Source: JAFHCF01 sp048497495
Lineage (GTDB): Bacteria; Pseudomonadota; Alphaproteobacteria; Rhizobiales; Ancalomicrobiaceae
Reading direction: 5' to 3'
Length of the DNA stretch: 64,000 nt
NCBI GenBank assembly: GCA_048497495.1
Contig: JAFHCF010000244.1
Span: 14,680-78,679, forward strand
Positions within the stretch are counted from its first letter, which is position 1, and the number at the start of each line of letters is the position of its first letter. Shown piece by piece: positions 27,388 through 37,902 of this stretch. Below the pieces are notes generated by a model. That model worked only from the letters and a program-made list of their open reading frames with translations, made no database searches and was not told where the DNA came from. The position numbers were made by a program, and so were the translations under genes.

Positions 27388-28179
27388 ATGACCGGGACCG
27401 AGGACTTCGCAGGCCGCCACGCCCTCGTCACCGGCGCCGGCAGCGGTATCGGCGCGGCGATCGCCCGGCGCTTGAGCCGAGCCGGCGCGCGGGTGACGCT
27501 GGCCGGGCGGCGCGCCGAACCGCTGCGGGCGCTGGCGGCGTCGCTGCCCGCCGGCGCCACCGCGATCGCGGCCGGCTTCGACGTCACCGACCCGCAAGCG
27601 ATCGAGGCCGGGCTCGCCGCCGCCCGCGCCGCCTACGGGCCGGTCGAGATCCTGGTCAACAACGCCGGCGCCGCCGAGAGCGCGCCCTTCGGCCGGATGT
27701 CGGCGGAGGCGTGGAACCGGGTGATCGCGGTCGATCTGACCTCGGTCTTCCTGGTCACACAGGCGGTCCTGCCGGATCTCCTGGCGAAGGGTGCGGGCGG
27801 GCGGATCGTCAACGTCGCCTCGACCGCCGGCCTCGTCGGCTATCGCTACGTCGCCGCCTATTGCGCCGCCAAGCACGGTGTGATCGGCCTGACCCGCTCG
27901 TTGGCGCTCGAACTGGCCAAGACCGGGATCACCGTCAACGCGGTCTGCCCCGGCTATACCGACACGCCGATGGTCACCGGCGCTGTGGCGACGATCGTCG
28001 CCAAGACCGGTCTCGACGCGACGGCGGCGCTGGCCCAGTTGACCGCCGGCAATCCGCAGGGCCGGCTGGTCGACCCGGACGAGGTCGCCGACACGGTGCT
28101 GTGGCTCGCCTCGCGGGGCGCGTCGTCGATCAATGGACAGGCGATCGCGGTCGCCGGTGGCGAGGTGATGACCGGATGA
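27388..28179 (+). CDS. Short-chain dehydrogenase/reductase (3-hydroxyacyl-CoA type likely)
   Basis: 263 residues from ATG 27388, ten bases after the monooxygenase/reductase stop. [15 protein letters not shown], and catalytic Ser with YCAAK are all intact, followed by the [10 protein letters not shown] stretch common in acetoacetyl-CoA reductase-like SDRs. Likely a beta-oxidation dehydrogenase acting on a cyclic 3-hydroxyacyl-CoA. Its stop overlaps the hydratase start. Confidence 0.87.
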   Translation: MTGTEDFAGRHALVTGAGSGIGAAIARRLSRAGARVTLAGRRAEPLRALAASLPAGATAIAAGFDVTDPQAIEAGLAAARAAYGPVEILVNNAGAAESAPFGRMSAEAWNRVIAVDLTSVFLVTQAVLPDLLAKGAGGRIVNVASTAGLVGYRYVAAYCAAKHGVIGLTRSLALELAKTGITVNAVCPGYTDTPMVTGAVATIVAKTGLDATAALAQLTAGNPQGRLVDPDEVADTVLWLASRGASSINGQAIAVAGGEVMTG

Positions 28180-29027
28180 CCGAGACCAGACCGACGCTGG
28201 CGGGGATGAAGCGCCCCTTCAAGGACCATCGCCCCGAGCATTTCCGCATGGAGGTCTCCGACGACGGCCGTGTCGCGACGATCCGGCTGAACCGGCCGGA
28301 GCGCAAGAACCCGCTGACCTTCGAGAGCTACGCCGAATTGCGCGATCTCTTCCGCGATCTCGCCCAGGCGTCGGATGTCCGCGCCGTGGTGCTGACCGGG
28401 GCGGGGGGCAACTTCTCCTCCGGCGGCGACGTCTTCGAGATCATCGAGCCGCTGACCCGGATGACCATGCCGGACCTCCTCGCCTTCACCCGCATGACCG
28501 GTGACGTGGTCAAGGCGATGCGGCGCTGTCCGCAGCCGATCGTCGCGGCGATCGACGGCATCTGCGCCGGCGCCGGGGCGATCCTCGCCATGGCGGCGGA
28601 TCTGCGTCTCGCCACGCCCGAGGCCAAGACCGCCTTCCTCTTCGCCCGCGTCGGCCTCGCCGGTGCCGACATGGGGGCCTGCGGGATCCTGCCGCGCCTC
28701 ATCGGCCAGGGCCGCGCCACCGAACTCTTGATGACCGGCCGCAGCCTCGGCGCGGCGGAGGGCCTCGCCTGGGGCTTCCACAACGCGCTGCATCCGGCGG
28801 CGGAGCTCGAGGCGAAGGCGCTCGAGCTGGCGCGGTCGCTCGCCGACGGCCCGTGGTTCGCCCACACCATGACCAAGACCATGCTGAACCAGGAATGGGC
28901 GATGGGCCTCGAGGAGCTGATCGAATCGGAGGCCCAGGCCCAGGCGATCTGCATGGCGACCCAGGATTTCCGCCGCGCCTTCGACGCCTTCGCGGCGAAG
29001 CGCAAACCCGTGTTCGAAGGGAACTGA
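28176..29027 (+). CDS. Enoyl-CoA hydratase/isomerase family protein with substituted glutamates
   Basis: 283 residues, crotonase fold with oxyanion-hole motifs (NFSSGGD and AGAGA). Both catalytic glutamates of classical enoyl-CoA hydratase are replaced (the ELA glutamate by Ile, the PE glutamate by Arg in LFARVGLAG). An Asp occurs in [12 protein letters not shown], at the place used by dienoyl-CoA isomerase. It may therefore be an isomerase, ring hydrolase or lyase acting on the dearomatised ring. ATGA-coupled to the SDR. Confidence 0.83.
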   Translation: MTETRPTLAGMKRPFKDHRPEHFRMEVSDDGRVATIRLNRPERKNPLTFESYAELRDLFRDLAQASDVRAVVLTGAGGNFSSGGDVFEIIEPLTRMTMPDLLAFTRMTGDVVKAMRRCPQPIVAAIDGICAGAGAILAMAADLRLATPEAKTAFLFARVGLAGADMGACGILPRLIGQGRATELLMTGRSLGAAEGLAWGFHNALHPAAELEAKALELARSLADGPWFAHTMTKTMLNQEWAMGLEELIESEAQAQAICMATQDFRRAFDAFAAKRKPVFEGN

Positions 29028-29030
29028 TCG

Positions 29031-30233
<1,203 letters not shown>

Positions 30234-30325
30234 CCGTCCCCTCGCGAGCGCGGCCGGTCGTCGCCTCGCTCCAACCCCACGGCGACCGCCGGCGTCCCTG
30301 CCGGTTCGCCCCTCGGAGAACGACG

Positions 30326-30721
30326 ATGCACCAGATCCTGCAGCCCGAGGGTTGGGCGAAGCCGGCCGGCTATGCCAACGGCGTGCTGGCGCGCGGCCGC
30401 CAGATCCATGTCGGCGGCCAGATCGGCTGGTCGGCTCAGCAGACCTTCGAGACCGACGATCTGGTCGAGCAGGTCCGCCAGACCCTGGAGAACATCGTCG
30501 CGGTCCTGCGCGCTGGCGGCGCCGGACCCGAGCACCTCGTCTCGATGACCTGGTACTTCGTCGACAAGCGCGACTATCTCGCCCGCCTGAAAGAGATCGG
30601 CGCGGTCTATCGCGCGGTGATCGGCCGGCACTTTCCCGCGATGGCGGCGGTCCAGGTCGTCGCCCTGATCGAGGATCGCGCCAAGGTCGAGATCCAGGCG
30701 GTGGCCGTCCTGCCGGATTGA
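30326..30721 (+). CDS. RidA/YjgF family (Rid) protein without the active-site arginine
   Basis: 131 residues from ATG 30326 after a CGGAGAA ribosome site. Fold features: LVEQVRQTLENIVAVL helix and the C-terminal VEIQAVAVL strand. Classical RidA has PAR with the arginine that binds the imine acid; here it reads PAM. It may thus belong to a different Rid subgroup with another substrate. As last gene of the operon it could help deaminate the enamine product of the 2-aminobenzoyl-CoA monooxygenase/reductase (inference). Confidence 0.85.
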   Translation: MHQILQPEGWAKPAGYANGVLARGRQIHVGGQIGWSAQQTFETDDLVEQVRQTLENIVAVLRAGGAGPEHLVSMTWYFVDKRDYLARLKEIGAVYRAVIGRHFPAMAAVQVVALIEDRAKVEIQAVAVLPD

Positions 30722-31135
30722 GCCGAAGGAAGGCGGCCGCCGAGACCCGGGCGGCGACATCCGACACGCCGGGTCGTCTTCTCTCACCGATAAGGTTATG
30801 CTATTTCATATTTTGGAGAAACGGCGACGCGGACGGAGCGTCGTCTTCGGGGCAAGTCGGGGATCCGCGCCTGGACCCGGGCGGGCGACCTCGCGAGGTC
30901 CGGCGCCGCGTCCGCGAACCGGACGTTGCTTCCATTCGTCGCGGACCATTCGCGGGCGGCACGCCGGATGATGCGTCCGGATGATCCATCGGCGGGGTCC
31001 GATGCCGACGGGGTGGCGCCCGATGCCTCGTCTCGCATCCCCTCGTGAGCCCTGCCGCTCGCTTCGACCACCGGCGCGGGAGTACCGGACCACCCCGCGA
31101 AGTTCGAACTCCACCGCATCTGAAGGAAGACGGCG
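30722..31135. other. Intergenic region with an operator-like dyad, otherwise empty
   Basis: A 414-base stretch after the last operon gene. Apart from the dyad at 30795-30812 in an AT-rich patch it is GC-rich; no convincing coding sequence, RNA gene or terminator was seen. The dyad may regulate the following DUF6455 gene or an unseen transcript. Confidence 0.4.
30795..30812. promoter_or_regulatory. Operator-like dyad (GTTATG-N6-CATATT)
   Basis: Left half GTTATG at 30795-30800, spacer CTATTT, right half CATATT at 30807-30812. The right half is identical to that at 18861 and the spacing is the same; TAAG precedes it as there. It lies downstream of the Rid gene, 324 bases before the next start, so its target is uncertain. 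Confidence 0.45.
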
Positions 31136-31510
31136 ATGAATGTGATCCGCGATCTGATCCACCGTTGGCGCGCCCGTTGGGAACTCGACGGCCTCGCTCC
31201 CGACGAACTCGATCGGATGCTGGCCGAGGTGGGGATCTCGCAGGCCGAATTGGCGGCCATGCCCGACGGCGGTGAGCACGTCGAGCGTCTGTTGCCGGCG
31301 ATGTTGGCGATGAACGGGCTCGAGCCGGAGGAACTCCGTCGCGAACTCGGCCTGCTCTACCGCGATCTCCAACGCGTCTGCAGCACCTGCCACGACGTGC
31401 GGCGCTGCGGCAGACTGTTGGCCGAAGGCGCGCCGCTCGCCGAACTGACCGAGATCTGCCCGAACGCCGGCACCATGGCGAGCCTCACCCGGGATCGATC
31501 GAGCGAATAG
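31136..31510 (+). CDS. DUF6455 family small cysteine-containing protein
   Basis: 124 residues. The C-terminal third has the pattern CSTCHDVRRC followed about 20 residues on by CPNAGTMASL, as in DUF6455 proteins of alphaproteobacteria. The four cysteines could bind a metal or cluster. The N-terminal part is acidic and helical. Function unknown. Stand-alone gene between the aromatic locus and the patatin gene. Confidence 0.75.
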   Translation: MNVIRDLIHRWRARWELDGLAPDELDRMLAEVGISQAELAAMPDGGEHVERLLPAMLAMNGLEPEELRRELGLLYRDLQRVCSTCHDVRRCGRLLAEGAPLAELTEICPNAGTMASLTRDRSSE

Positions 31511-31557
31511 AACGGCGACCCGAGGACGGGTCTGCGGATCGCCGAACCGACCACGCG

Positions 31558-32481
31558 TCAGCCGCAGTAATGCCGGAGGATCGGCATCGCCTGCTCGACG
31601 CAGTATCGACCTTCGGCAATCGCCTCCCCGGCGCGGTTGAACTCCATCAGGCCGATATCGCGCAGTCTCGGCGCGAGCATGACATGCGGTGGCTCGCCCG
31701 CGAGGCGCGCGCGCGTGACATAGTCCTGCATGATGTTGATCGAGTTCGCCAGGACCTGGAAGTAGCCGGGCGTCGAGGGCCGTTGCATCAGGATCCGCTC
31801 GACCACCTGGGTGGCCTGGTCGCGCAACACGGGGGGCAGTTGCCTGAGAACGCCGGCGACGAATTCGTTTGGAAACTGAGCCTGCAAATTTGCGTCCGAT
31901 GCGGGTTCGCCCGCGAATCGGCGACCCAACAGGTCACCATTGAGATTGACCGCGATGATCACGTCGGCCCCGAGCGCGCGGCAGACCGAGACCGGAACCG
32001 GATTGGAGAGCCCACCGTCGACGAGCCATTTGTCGTCCACCTTGGCGGGATTCAGGATCCCCGGCAGCGCGATCGAGGCGCGCACCGCCTCGAGGATCGG
32101 GCCGCGTTCGAGCCAGACCTCGCGGCCGGTCGCGAGATCTGTCGCGATCGCCGCATAGCGCTTGGCATGGCTTTCGATGGCGCCGTCGACGCCGAGCCCG
32201 CCGAGCCATTTGACCACTTCGTTGCCGTCGACCACGCCACCGCCCGATAGGCGGATATCCATCAGCGCGACGATTTCGCGCCACGTGGCCTTTTCCGCCC
32301 ATCCGCGTAGATTCGCGAGGTGTCCGGTGACATAGGCCGCGCCGACCAGCGAGCCGATCGAGGTCCCACAGACGATGTCGGGCTCGATGCCGGCCTCCGC
32401 CAACGCATCGATGATCCCGATGTGCGCCCAACCGCGCGCCGCGCCACTGCCGAGAGCAAGTCCGATCCGTGGCGATGCCAT
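31558..32481 (-). CDS. Patatin-like phospholipase
   Basis: 307 residues from the ATG at 32481 (MASPRIGLALGSGAARG); the open frame upstream of it is not conserved. It has the glycine-rich oxyanion loop GSGAARG, the nucleophile motif GTSIGS (Ser near residue 41) and the catalytic Asp in DGG near residue 155. It is a cytoplasmic or membrane-associated lipid acyl hydrolase of the RssA type. Unlinked to neighbours in function. Confidence 0.9.
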   Translation of the reverse strand: MASPRIGLALGSGAARGWAHIGIIDALAEAGIEPDIVCGTSIGSLVGAAYVTGHLANLRGWAEKATWREIVALMDIRLSGGGVVDGNEVVKWLGGLGVDGAIESHAKRYAAIATDLATGREVWLERGPILEAVRASIALPGILNPAKVDDKWLVDGGLSNPVPVSVCRALGADVIIAVNLNGDLLGRRFAGEPASDANLQAQFPNEFVAGVLRQLPPVLRDQATQVVERILMQRPSTPGYFQVLANSINIMQDYVTRARLAGEPPHVMLAPRLRDIGLMEFNRAGEAIAEGRYCVEQAMPILRHYCG

Positions 32482-32797
32482 CCGAAGAGCCTCTTTTCCA
32501 GGACCCTGGGTCGGTGGATCCACACCGATGCGATTCCGAGAGCATGAATGGAGCCGGACGTGTCGTCCGGGCAGGTCCGCCTCAGGATTCCGCAGGCCGG
32601 CCGGAAACGCAACGCCGGTGCGCCCGCGAGAGAAGCGCCGAATTCGATCGAGTCTGCTCGAGCCGGATCGACACGGCCAGCCTCCATCGTCGGCGCCGAC
32701 ACCCCGAAGCCTCACGGGCGGGTCCGCTGTCGAGACCGGATGAATCCTCGGCAAAACGGGTGAACGACCGCTCAAACAGCAGCAGCGGAGACCGCGC
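32482..32797. other. Non-coding stretch between divergent patatin and AraC genes
   Basis: About 300 bases of GC-rich sequence with no convincing gene on either strand. The only recognisable signal is the promoter at 32798-32826 at its right end. Confidence 0.4.
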
Positions 32798-32826
32798 TCG
32801 ACAGAGGTTCTTGGATCCTTTATAAT
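32798..32826 (+). promoter_or_regulatory. Sigma-70-like promoter for the AraC gene
   Basis: TCGACA at 32798-32803 and a perfect TATAAT at 32821-32826 with a 17-base spacer, 34 bases upstream of the AraC start at 32860, in an AT-rich patch. Good match in a GC-rich genome where such boxes are rare by chance. Confidence 0.5.
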
Positions 32827-32859
32827 TTAAACACCGGAAATACTTATGGATGGTCCAGG

Positions 32860-33804
32860 ATGGATCCGCTCAGCGACGTCATCGCGCTGCTTCGGCCGAG
32901 CACGGCCATCTCGAAACCCATCACCGGGCGAGGCCGCTGGGGGGTGCGCTATGGCGCCCACGACGCACCCGGATTCGCCATTGTTCTGAGGGGCGCGTGC
33001 TGGATGTCCTTCGAGGGGCAGGCCCCCCTGAAGTTCGAGACGGGGGACTTCCTCCTTCTCCCCTCCACCCCCGCGTTCACGCTGAGCAGTCACCTGGATG
33101 TCGATTGTGAACCGCGTGACCCGATGGACACGCCCGTCCGACACGGTGACCAGGAGGGTGACGCCGACTTCGAATCGCTCGGCGGGACTTTTCGCATCGA
33201 ACAGGTCAATGCACCGCTCCTTCTCGCGCTGCTCCCGCGGATCATCCACATCCCCGCCTCCGAGGGGCGGACGGGCCGGCTCGGCCGCGTGATCGAACTC
33301 ATCAGGGAGGAGTGCGCGGCAGATGAGCCGGCCAAGGAGATGATCCTCCAGCGTCTGCTCGAGGTCCTGCTGGTCGAAACCCTTCGGTGGCGTGGCATCG
33401 CGGCGGACGACGTCCGGGCCGGCCTACTCGCCGGCATGCGCGACCCGACCCTCGCCCGCGTCCTTCGCGCCATGCATGCGGACGCGCGCGCCGACTGGAC
33501 GGTCGCGGGCCTCGCCAAGGTCGCCGGACAGTCACGGTCGGCATTCGCCGCCCGCTTCGGCGAGGTCCTCGGCTGCGGGCCGATAGAGTATCTGGCTCGC
33601 TGGCGAATGGCGCTGGCGAAGGACGCCCTGCTGCGGGGCACCAAGACCCTCGACAGGATCGCCGACGAGATCGGCTACGAGTCCGCGAGCGCCTTCAGCA
33701 CGGCGTTCCGAAAACGCCTCGGCTGCCCGCCCGGACAATTCGCGCGCGCCGCCGTCGCAGCCCCATGGGGCGATCGAGACGGGCGCATCCCATCCGTCTC
33801 GTGA
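32860..33804 (+). CDS. AraC family transcriptional regulator (cupin N-terminus)
   Basis: 314 residues. The N-terminal ~130 residues form an AraC cupin domain (PGFAIVLRGACWMSFEG ... ETGDFLLLPS). Two helix-turn-helix motifs are at the C-terminus (WTVAGLAKVAGQSRSAFAARF and LDRIADEIGYESASAFSTAFRKRLG). The stop codon falls inside the left flank of the palindromic repeat at 33798. The target is unknown; the divergent patatin and the downstream HAD gene are the nearest candidates. Confidence 0.88.
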   Translation: MDPLSDVIALLRPSTAISKPITGRGRWGVRYGAHDAPGFAIVLRGACWMSFEGQAPLKFETGDFLLLPSTPAFTLSSHLDVDCEPRDPMDTPVRHGDQEGDADFESLGGTFRIEQVNAPLLLALLPRIIHIPASEGRTGRLGRVIELIREECAADEPAKEMILQRLLEVLLVETLRWRGIAADDVRAGLLAGMRDPTLARVLRAMHADARADWTVAGLAKVAGQSRSAFAARFGEVLGCGPIEYLARWRMALAKDALLRGTKTLDRIADEIGYESASAFSTAFRKRLGCPPGQFARAAVAAPWGDRDGRIPSVS

Positions 33805-33902
33805 ATCGGAACCACTGACATATCGACCTCGTGGTCAAGACAATCTGGCGCTTGCGGGACGCAAGCGTCAGATCTTGACCACTAGATCCGGGTTTGATCG
33901 GT
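33798..33902. repeat. Palindromic intergenic repeat, family 1, full copy with long hairpin
   Basis: The core is a nested hairpin. Outer ten-base arms are at 33831-33840 and 33873-33882; inner twelve-base arms are at 33845-33856 and 33860-33871 with one mismatch (G-U in RNA) and a three-base loop. The inner hairpin recurs at 37915-37941 in reverse orientation, and the outer flanks recur at 39520-39567. It lies between converging AraC and HAD genes and overlaps both gene ends, so it may also act as a terminator. Confidence 0.7.
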
Positions 33903-34604
33903 GACGTCCGCCGCTCGCAGCACATACGAAATCCGAGCCGCCCGAGCGTGGCGGATCGAGATCGCGCCATCCGCCGACCGTTCCAGGCGGAGGTCGCGAT
34001 AGTCCACAATCGTGGGATGGCTGGACTCGATCGGCGCGTGGTGGGTCGCGGTGACCACCAGCACCATCGCTCCGGCGCTCTCCGCGGCGGCGATGCCGGC
34101 GACCGAATCCTCCAGGACGAGGCACCGGTCGGAGGTCGTTCCGAGGCTCCGAGCGGCGAGACGAAAACAGTCCGGCGCCGGTTTCCCGTGCTCCACGTCC
34201 TCCGCGGCGACCAGCAGCGGTGGCGCGGGCAAGCCGGCGGCCGCCATTCTACGCAAGGCGAGAGCCCGGGGAGCCGAGGTCACGATCGCCCACCGCCCGC
34301 CGGACAGGGCGGCGAGAAACGCCGCCGAACCGGCGATCGCCTCGATCCCCTCGACATCGTCGATTTCGGCCTCGGTGATCGCGGCGGCTTCGACCTCCGG
34401 ATCGATGCCGGCCAGTCCGAGCCGCCGGATCGTCTCGACCGACTGAACACCGTGGATCGTCGGCAGGAACGTGACGACATCGACCCCGTGACGTTCCGCC
34501 CACGCGCTCCATATGCGCTCGGCCGACTTGATCGAGTTCAAGATCGTCCCGTCCATGTCGAGGAGGACGGCATCGATCGGGCATATCCGCGAGGTCGTCC
34601 GCAT
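33882..34604 (-). CDS. HAD family sugar-phosphatase-like hydrolase
   Basis: 240 residues. HAD motif I is LLDMDGTI near residue 15, followed by a helical cap; motif II is VTSAP; motif III/IV region is KPAPDCF and LVLEDSVAGIAAA. This is the beta-phosphoglucomutase/sugar-phosphatase subgroup, acting on small phosphorylated metabolites in the cytoplasm. Its 3' end is embedded in the palindromic repeat. Confidence 0.87.
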   Translation of the reverse strand: MRTTSRICPIDAVLLDMDGTILNSIKSAERIWSAWAERHGVDVVTFLPTIHGVQSVETIRRLGLAGIDPEVEAAAITEAEIDDVEGIEAIAGSAAFLAALSGGRWAIVTSAPRALALRRMAAAGLPAPPLLVAAEDVEHGKPAPDCFRLAARSLGTTSDRCLVLEDSVAGIAAAESAGAMVLVVTATHHAPIESSHPTIVDYRDLRLERSADGAISIRHARAARISYVLRAADVTDQTRI

Positions 34605-34781
34605 CCGGTCTCATACCTGTCTCGGTCGGCCACGAGCCGCGCCGGCGCTCGTCGCCAGATGAACAGGCCCGCCCCCGCGATGGCCGCGAACACGAGGCCG
34701 ACATCGGACGAGCGCGGAGGAAGCTGCTCTCGAGTCCACATGATACCACAAATGCAATTTGGATAGTTGGAAACTAAAATA

Positions 34782-34804
34782 GGACGATCGATTATGGATC
34801 GTCC
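34782..34804. promoter_or_regulatory. Palindrome upstream of an SDR gene
   Basis: Perfect eight-base arms GGACGATC (34782-34789) and GATCGTCC (34797-34804) with a seven-base AT-rich spacer, about 50 bases before the SDR start and just after an AT-rich patch. It could be an operator or a 5' leader hairpin. Confidence 0.4.
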
Positions 34805-34852
34805 GAGCCGCCACGCCTATCAAGGGGCCATCCAAAACCAATGGAGGTCCCA

Positions 34853-35602
34853 ATGCGAACGATCCTGATCACCGGTACATCCTCGGGTTACGGCCTCGAG
34901 ACGGCGCGCCGCTTCCTCGCCGACGGCTGGCGCGTCATCGCCACCATGCGCGAGCCCGACGCGGACATTCTGCCGCCCTCGCGAAACCTACGGATCCTAC
35001 CGCTCGACGTGACGAGCGACGAGAGCATCGCGGCGGCCGTCGAGGCCGCCGGCCCGATCGACGCGCTGGTCAACAATGCGGGCATCGGCGTCGTCGGCGC
35101 CTTCGAGGCCACCCCGATGTCGCACATTCGCAAGGTGTTCGACACCAACACGTTCGGGGTGATGGCGATGTGCCGGGCGGTCATTCCGCAGATGCGCGCC
35201 CGTCGATCCGGCGTCATCGTCAACGTGACGTCGAGCGTCACGCTCGCCGCGATGCCGCTGGCGGCGGCCTACACCGCCAGCAAACAGGCCATCGAGGGCT
35301 TCACCGGCTCGCTCGCCCATGAGCTCGGTCACTTCGACATCCGCGTGAAGCTGGTGGAGCCGGGATATGGACCGACCACCCGCTTCGCGCACAACACCGA
35401 CCTCCGAGTCGAGGATCTCATTCCTCCGGCCTATGCCGATTTCGCGGCGCCGATCTTCGCGGGATTCGCCAGGCCGGCACTGACGACCAAGGAAACGGAT
35501 GTCGCCGAGGCGGTCCGGGCTGCCGTCGACGACACGTCCGGCCGGCTCCACTTCCCCGGTGGAGCGGACGCGGTCGCCCTCCATCGGTCCCGTTTCGGCT
35601 GA
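34853..35602 (+). CDS. Short-chain dehydrogenase/reductase
   Basis: 249 residues from ATG 34853; the GGAGG at 34843-34847 precedes it, so the ATG at 34841 is part of the ribosome site context and not the start. TGTSSGYG coenzyme loop, NNAGIG, and YTASK active site are intact. The GYG variant and YTASK are typical of the classical SDRs annotated as oxidoreductases of unknown substrate. Stand-alone gene. Confidence 0.88.
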   Translation: MRTILITGTSSGYGLETARRFLADGWRVIATMREPDADILPPSRNLRILPLDVTSDESIAAAVEAAGPIDALVNNAGIGVVGAFEATPMSHIRKVFDTNTFGVMAMCRAVIPQMRARRSGVIVNVTSSVTLAAMPLAAAYTASKQAIEGFTGSLAHELGHFDIRVKLVEPGYGPTTRFAHNTDLRVEDLIPPAYADFAAPIFAGFARPALTTKETDVAEAVRAAVDDTSGRLHFPGGADAVALHRSRFG

Positions 35603-35723
35603 TCCTCGATCACGATCGCCTCTTCGGCGGGGCGATCGAAAATCGGCTCCTGGGGAGCAATCGGCCGGGATGGCGGGCCGCGAGAGGAAGAAGAGCACGA
35701 TGTCTGCCCTCCAGTCCCCCCGA

Positions 35724-35827
35724 GAGCGGTTTCCGATCTGATTGCATCGGTTCGAAGACCGCTCCGGCTCCTTGTCGGAGCAAATTCTCTTCGACCGGAC
35801 TGATTCGGTCCGGTCGGAACATGCTCC
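35724..35827. repeat. Intergenic repeat family 2, copy A
   Basis: A ~100-base element with a close match at 40316-40416 in the same written orientation. It contains an inverted repeat (CGACCGGAC ... GTCCGGTCG) near its right end that is kept, with changes in the loop, in copy B. It fills much of the 316-base gap between two SDR genes. No coding sequence was seen in the gap. Confidence 0.65.
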
Positions 35828-35918
35828 GACGCCGCCATCGGGGACGAGGCGGACCATCCTCTGGTGAAGCGCGCGGTGTTCGACCGCGCGCCGCTGCCTT
35901 GTCCTCAGGCCGGTTCGA

Positions 35919-36674
35919 TCAGATCATCTGGCCGCCGGAAACCTCGATCCTCTGCGCCGTAACCCAGCGATTGTCATCGCCGAGAAGGCTCGCCACCATC
36001 GGCCCGATGTCGTCTGGGACGCCCACGCGGCCGAGCGCCGTCATCCCGGCGAACCGGGCGTTGACTTCGGCATTGTCGCGCACGAGGCCGCCGCCGAAGT
36101 CTGTCTCGATCGCCCCGGGTGCGACGGTGTTCACGGTGATGCCACGCGCTCCGAGTTCCTTGGCCATGTAGACGGTCAGCACCTCTACAGCCCCTTTCGC
36201 CGCCGCGTAGGCCGAGAAACCCGCATAGGAGACGCGGGTCAGGCCCGAGGAGAAGTTCACGATCCGGCCGCCGTCGACGATCAGTGGCAAAAGTGCCTGC
36301 ACGAGAAAGAAGACACCCTTCACATGCACATCGAAGAGCCCGTCGAATTGCGCCTCGGTTGTCTCGCCGACCATGGCGAATTCTCCGTGGCCGGCGTTGT
36401 TGATCAGATGATCGAAAGTCTCGCGCCCCCAGGTCTCGCGCAGCACCGCGCGCAGTATCCCGACAGCGGCCGGGAAGCCGGCGACTTTCGAGACATCGAG
36501 TTGCAGCGCGATGGCCTTGCGGCCGAGCGCGCGGATCTCGGCAACCACCTCCTGGGCCTGCGCCTCGTTGCCGCGATGGGCGACGATCACATCGCCGCCA
36601 TGGCGGGCGATGCTGAGTGCGGTGTTGCGGCCGAGACCGCGGTTGGCACCTGTGACGAGGGCGATTTTGGTCAT
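35919..36674 (-). CDS. Short-chain dehydrogenase/reductase, divergent from an AraC regulator
   Basis: 251 residues from ATG 36674 (MTKIALVTGANRGLGRN). NNAGH, catalytic Ser and YAAAK are intact, followed by APGAIETDFGGG. The family resembles 3-oxoacyl-ACP-reductase-like SDRs often induced by electrophiles and paired with AraC regulators. The AraC gene at 36877 is divergent and probably controls it. Confidence 0.88.
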   Translation of the reverse strand: MTKIALVTGANRGLGRNTALSIARHGGDVIVAHRGNEAQAQEVVAEIRALGRKAIALQLDVSKVAGFPAAVGILRAVLRETWGRETFDHLINNAGHGEFAMVGETTEAQFDGLFDVHVKGVFFLVQALLPLIVDGGRIVNFSSGLTRVSYAGFSAYAAAKGAVEVLTVYMAKELGARGITVNTVAPGAIETDFGGGLVRDNAEVNARFAGMTALGRVGVPDDIGPMVASLLGDDNRWVTAQRIEVSGGQMI

Positions 36675-36876
36675 GTCCGTTCCTTCCATCTGAACGATCC
36701 GAATTGATGACGGGAAGATGTGACGGAAGGCGCGACGCGTGTTGCCAATTCCTCGCGATATTTTGCCTGTTTCTATGAATAATCTGGAGACAACGCGCAC
36801 AGAATGTTGATCAATTGATATAATTAGCCAAATTCATTGCCTGATCTGATGTTGTCTCTTGCCTAAAGGTTCAAGG
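36675..36876. promoter_or_regulatory. Divergent SDR/AraC promoter region
   Basis: A 202-base AT-rich region. TATAAT occurs at 36819-36824 and overlapping palindromic words TTGATCAA and TCAATTGA lie at 36807-36818. No clear -35 partner was seen, so the exact promoter is not assigned. The layout fits an AraC regulator acting on the divergent SDR gene. Confidence 0.35.
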
Positions 36877-37776
36877 ATGGATCAGGATCACGGTATGACC
36901 CAGGCTCTCTTCGATCTCGTACGGCGTCATGCCGATGCCCATGCCGACCGTTTCGGCGAGGCTCCGACGCCCATACCGGGCCTCACCGCCATCCGCGCGA
37001 GCGCGCCGAGTCCCTTGCAGGTCGCGGTCAGCAGGCCATTGGTCGCGATCCTGTTGCAGGGTAGGAAGCGCGTGACGATGGGAAGCGACACCTTTGAATA
37101 CGGTCCCGGTGAGTCGCTGTTGATTTCGGCGGATGTACCCACGGTGAGCCAGATTACCCAGGCGACCCTCGTGAACCCTTATTATTCGCTGGTGTTGGAG
37201 ATTGACCTGGCTGTCCTTCGTGACCTGTCGATCGAAATCGCCGGCGCCCCTGCCGACGTTGCCGGCCCTGTGCGGGTCGCGCGGACGGACGAGGATGTGG
37301 CGGATGCCGCCCGGCGTCTGATGCGCTTGCTGGAGCGTCCGGCGGCGCTGCCGGTCCTGCGCGATCCGTTGCTGCGCGAGATGCATTACTGGCTGTTGAC
37401 CGGCCGTCATGGCGCGGCAATTCGGAGCCTCGGGGTCAACGACAGCCACGCCCGGCGCATCGCCCGCGCGGTCGCGGTCATTCGGCAGGGCTTCGCCCGG
37501 CCGCTGCGAATCGAGGAATTGGCCACGGTGGCGGGCATGAGCACGTCATCCTTCCACCAGCATTTCCGCACGGTTACCACGCTGTCGCCGCTACAGTTCC
37601 AGAAGCAGCTACGTCTGATCGAGGCGCGGCGGTTGATGCTGGCCGAAGGAGCGGGCGTCAACTCGGCGGCCTGGGCGGTCGGCTATGAAAGCGTGCCGCA
37701 GTTCACCCGCGAATACGGCCGATTTTTTGGAGCATCTCCGGCGCGGGACATACGCCGGGCACAGCTTTGTGCGTGA
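36877..37776 (+). CDS. AraC family transcriptional regulator (AraC_N type)
   Basis: About 299 residues from ATG 36877; a TTG six codons upstream is possible. N-terminal AraC_N sensor domain (PLVAILLQGRKRVTMGSDTFEYGPGESLL), C-terminal double helix-turn-helix (LRIEELATVAGMSTSSFHQHFR; SAAWAVGYESVPQFTREYGRFFG). Divergent from the SDR gene, its likely target. Confidence 0.9.
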   Translation: MDQDHGMTQALFDLVRRHADAHADRFGEAPTPIPGLTAIRASAPSPLQVAVSRPLVAILLQGRKRVTMGSDTFEYGPGESLLISADVPTVSQITQATLVNPYYSLVLEIDLAVLRDLSIEIAGAPADVAGPVRVARTDEDVADAARRLMRLLERPAALPVLRDPLLREMHYWLLTGRHGAAIRSLGVNDSHARRIARAVAVIRQGFARPLRIEELATVAGMSTSSFHQHFRTVTTLSPLQFQKQLRLIEARRLMLAEGAGVNSAAWAVGYESVPQFTREYGRFFGASPARDIRRAQLCA

Positions 37777-37902
37777 GTCCCTGTGCCCCGCCAGGCGGAC
37801 GTCGGCAAGAGGCCCCGGCCTCCTGCTCGAGTGAACATGAGCCGGATGCTTGCTGCCCGTTCGAGGCCGAGTGACGGTCTCGTGCGGCAATTGGCGGTGC
37901 CG

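Noticed and set aside
32482..32859. Small coding genes between the patatin and AraC genes
   Set aside because: Open frames there are basic, low-complexity and without ribosome sites, as expected from high-GC non-coding DNA.
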